Shown here in pieces: positions 13,330 through 14,111 of a DNA stretch of 14,111 bases. The first letter of the stretch is position 1. Each line of letters begins with the position of its first letter. Under the pieces are notes generated by a model, which searched no databases, was not told where the DNA came from, and saw only the letters and a list, made by a program, of their open reading frames with translations. The DNA comes from Clostridiaceae bacterium. Lineage in GTDB: Bacteria; Bacillota; Clostridia; Acetivibrionales; DUMC01. The translations under genes and the position numbers were made by a program. The stretch spans positions 1 through 14,111 of the forward strand of contig JAAZDH010000159.1 of assembly GCA_012512865.1 (NCBI GenBank), given 5' to 3'.

Positions 13330-13836
13330 TTGAAATTTGAAGGCAGGGTTATAAAATACGGGGATAACATTGATACGGATGTAATAATACCGGCAAGATA
13401 TTTAAGCACATCGGATCCTTCGGAGCTTGCAAAACATTGCATGGAAGACCTGGATAAGACGTTTGTCTCCCGGGTGCAAAAAGGAGATATCCTTGTCGGG
13501 GGCAAAAACTTCGGGTGCGGGTCTTCAAGGGAGCATGCCCCGATAGCAATAAAAGCTTCAGGTATTTCTTGCGTGATAGCAAAAACATTTGCCAGGATTT
13601 TTTACAGGAACGCGATAAATATAGGCCTTCCTATCCTGGAGTGTGCCGAAGCGGCAGAAGACATAAGCGAGGGGGATCATTTAATTGTTGACCTTTCAAG
13701 GGGGGAAATAACAAACGTTGGCAAAAACCGGGTATATACCGCAATCCCTTACCCGGGATTTATGCAGGAAATAATGAAGGCGAACGGGCTTATAGAGAAA
13801 ATAAGGAAAGAAAAAGAGGAAGAAAGCAGAAAATAA
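13330..13836 (+). CDS. leuD: 3-isopropylmalate dehydratase small subunit
   Basis: The 168-residue product is the swivel-domain subunit that completes isopropylmalate isomerase with LeuC. It shows the family opening IKYGDNIDTDVIIPARYLST (8-27), GGKNFGCGSSREHAPIAIKA (57-76, the phosphate/substrate loop) and FARIFYRNAINIGLPI (87-102). TTG at 13330 is the start: AAGGGAGGT lies seven bases before it, and an ATG at 13323 is out of frame and ends after five codons. The substrate-specificity loop reads YLST (24-27), unlike YLRT of methanogen homoaconitase or YLVY of methanogen isopropylmalate isomerase; bacterial enzymes of this type often have YLNT. The C-terminus is a Lys/Glu-rich tail (EKIRKEKEEESRK) that grades into the purine-rich spacer. 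Confidence 0.92.
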   Translation: MKFEGRVIKYGDNIDTDVIIPARYLSTSDPSELAKHCMEDLDKTFVSRVQKGDILVGGKNFGCGSSREHAPIAIKASGISCVIAKTFARIFYRNAINIGLPILECAEAAEDISEGDHLIVDLSRGEITNVGKNRVYTAIPYPGFMQEIMKANGLIEKIRKEKEEESRK

Positions 13837-13992
13837 TAAAAAGAAGGAAAATAATATAAAATAAGAATTTAATAAAGAAAGATGTAGAAAAAGATGAAGA
13901 ATAGAAAGCTTAAAAGATAAAAAAGATGTAAATGAAAAAGATGAAGGATAAAAAGAGAAAAAATAAAGTGACGGAGGGCTGAAGGTAAGGAT
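13837..13992 (+). repeat. Purine-rich spacer with imperfect 31-35-bp repeat
   Basis: The + strand between leuD and the leuB-like gene is almost all A and G, with very few C bases. Inside it, 13878-13908 is repeated at 13921-13955 with a 3-base insertion and a few changes; both copies contain AGATGTA followed by GAAAAAGATGAAG. Such tracts are single-stranded or poorly structured in RNA and could form triplex DNA. It may also be a decayed extension of the lysine-rich LeuD tail. Confidence 0.65.
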
Positions 13993-14111
13993 ATGAAAAA
14001 GTACGATATTGGAGTAATACCAGGTGACGGCACCGGGCCGGAAGTTGTTGCGGAAAGCGCAAAAGTTTTAAAGGCTGCAGCGAAGAAGTGCGGGTTTGAA
14101 TTAAACTTCGA
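13993..14111 (+). CDS. leuB: 3-isopropylmalate dehydrogenase, N-terminal fragment
   Basis: Only 39 codons fall inside the window. MKKYDIGVIPGDGTGPEVVA (1-20) is the opening of the isocitrate/isopropylmalate dehydrogenase family, with the conserved GDGTGPEV loop. After leuC and leuD the expected member is LeuB, which oxidatively decarboxylates 3-isopropylmalate with NAD. GACGGAGGG lies about 15-23 bases before the ATG and GGTAAGG about four to ten bases before. Members acting on isocitrate, tartrate or homoisocitrate share this opening, so the exact substrate needs the missing part. The gene runs off the right edge. Confidence 0.8.
   Translation, partial: MKKYDIGVIPGDGTGPEVVAESAKVLKAAAKKCGFELNF

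Overview
The window looks like chromosomal DNA of a moderately AT-rich Firmicute of class Clostridia, resembling the cellulolytic and thermophilic clostridial groups. The evidence is strong AGGAGG-type ribosome binding sites, frequent GTG and TTG starts, heavy AGG/AGA arginine and ATA isoleucine use, a low-GC Tad-like gene order, a PC4/YdbC protein and a clostridial-type leuC-leuD pair. The species cannot be named from sequence alone. Every intact gene is on the + strand.

Left part (1-2400): a Gfo/Idh/MocA-type oxidoreductase (112-975) preceded by a 25-bp-period tandem repeat. Then about 700 bp without an intact gene, holding the decayed C-terminal part of a transposase on the - strand (IS982-like by motif memory). 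A Phd/YefM-type antitoxin gene and an overlapping PIN-domain toxin gene (1690-2389) follow, with their own sigma-A-like promoter. This part looks like accessory DNA.

Centre (2400-10273): a Tad/Flp-pilus-like operon driven by a near-consensus promoter (2506-2534). Order: a Ser/Thr kinase fused to a degenerate TadZ/CpaE-like ATPase domain, a CpaF/TadA motor ATPase, TadB and TadC membrane platform proteins, a small Flp-like pilin with a GG|xxxxE processing site, a one-TM DUF4320-like protein, a TadE-like pseudopilin with GG|xxxxD, and a CpaB-like SAF protein. Inferred working model: CpaF powers a TadB/TadC platform that assembles the processed pilin and pseudopilins, CpaB acts at the surface, and the kinase/TadZ fusion positions or gates the machine by phosphorylation. 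No prepilin peptidase, secretin or phosphatase gene is in the window.

Right part (10274-14111): a PC4/YdbC single-stranded nucleic acid binding protein (10427-10663), an AraC-family regulator with no convincing Shine-Dalgarno site (10792-11679), then leuC, leuD and the start of a leuB-like gene, which form leucine-biosynthesis steps 2 and 3. The leuC-leuD gap is unusually long and structured, and the leuD-leuB gap is almost pure purine with an internal repeat. No tRNA, rRNA, CRISPR array, recognisable riboswitch/T-box or convincing intrinsic terminator was seen. Short two-copy tandem duplications recur in the spacers throughout.
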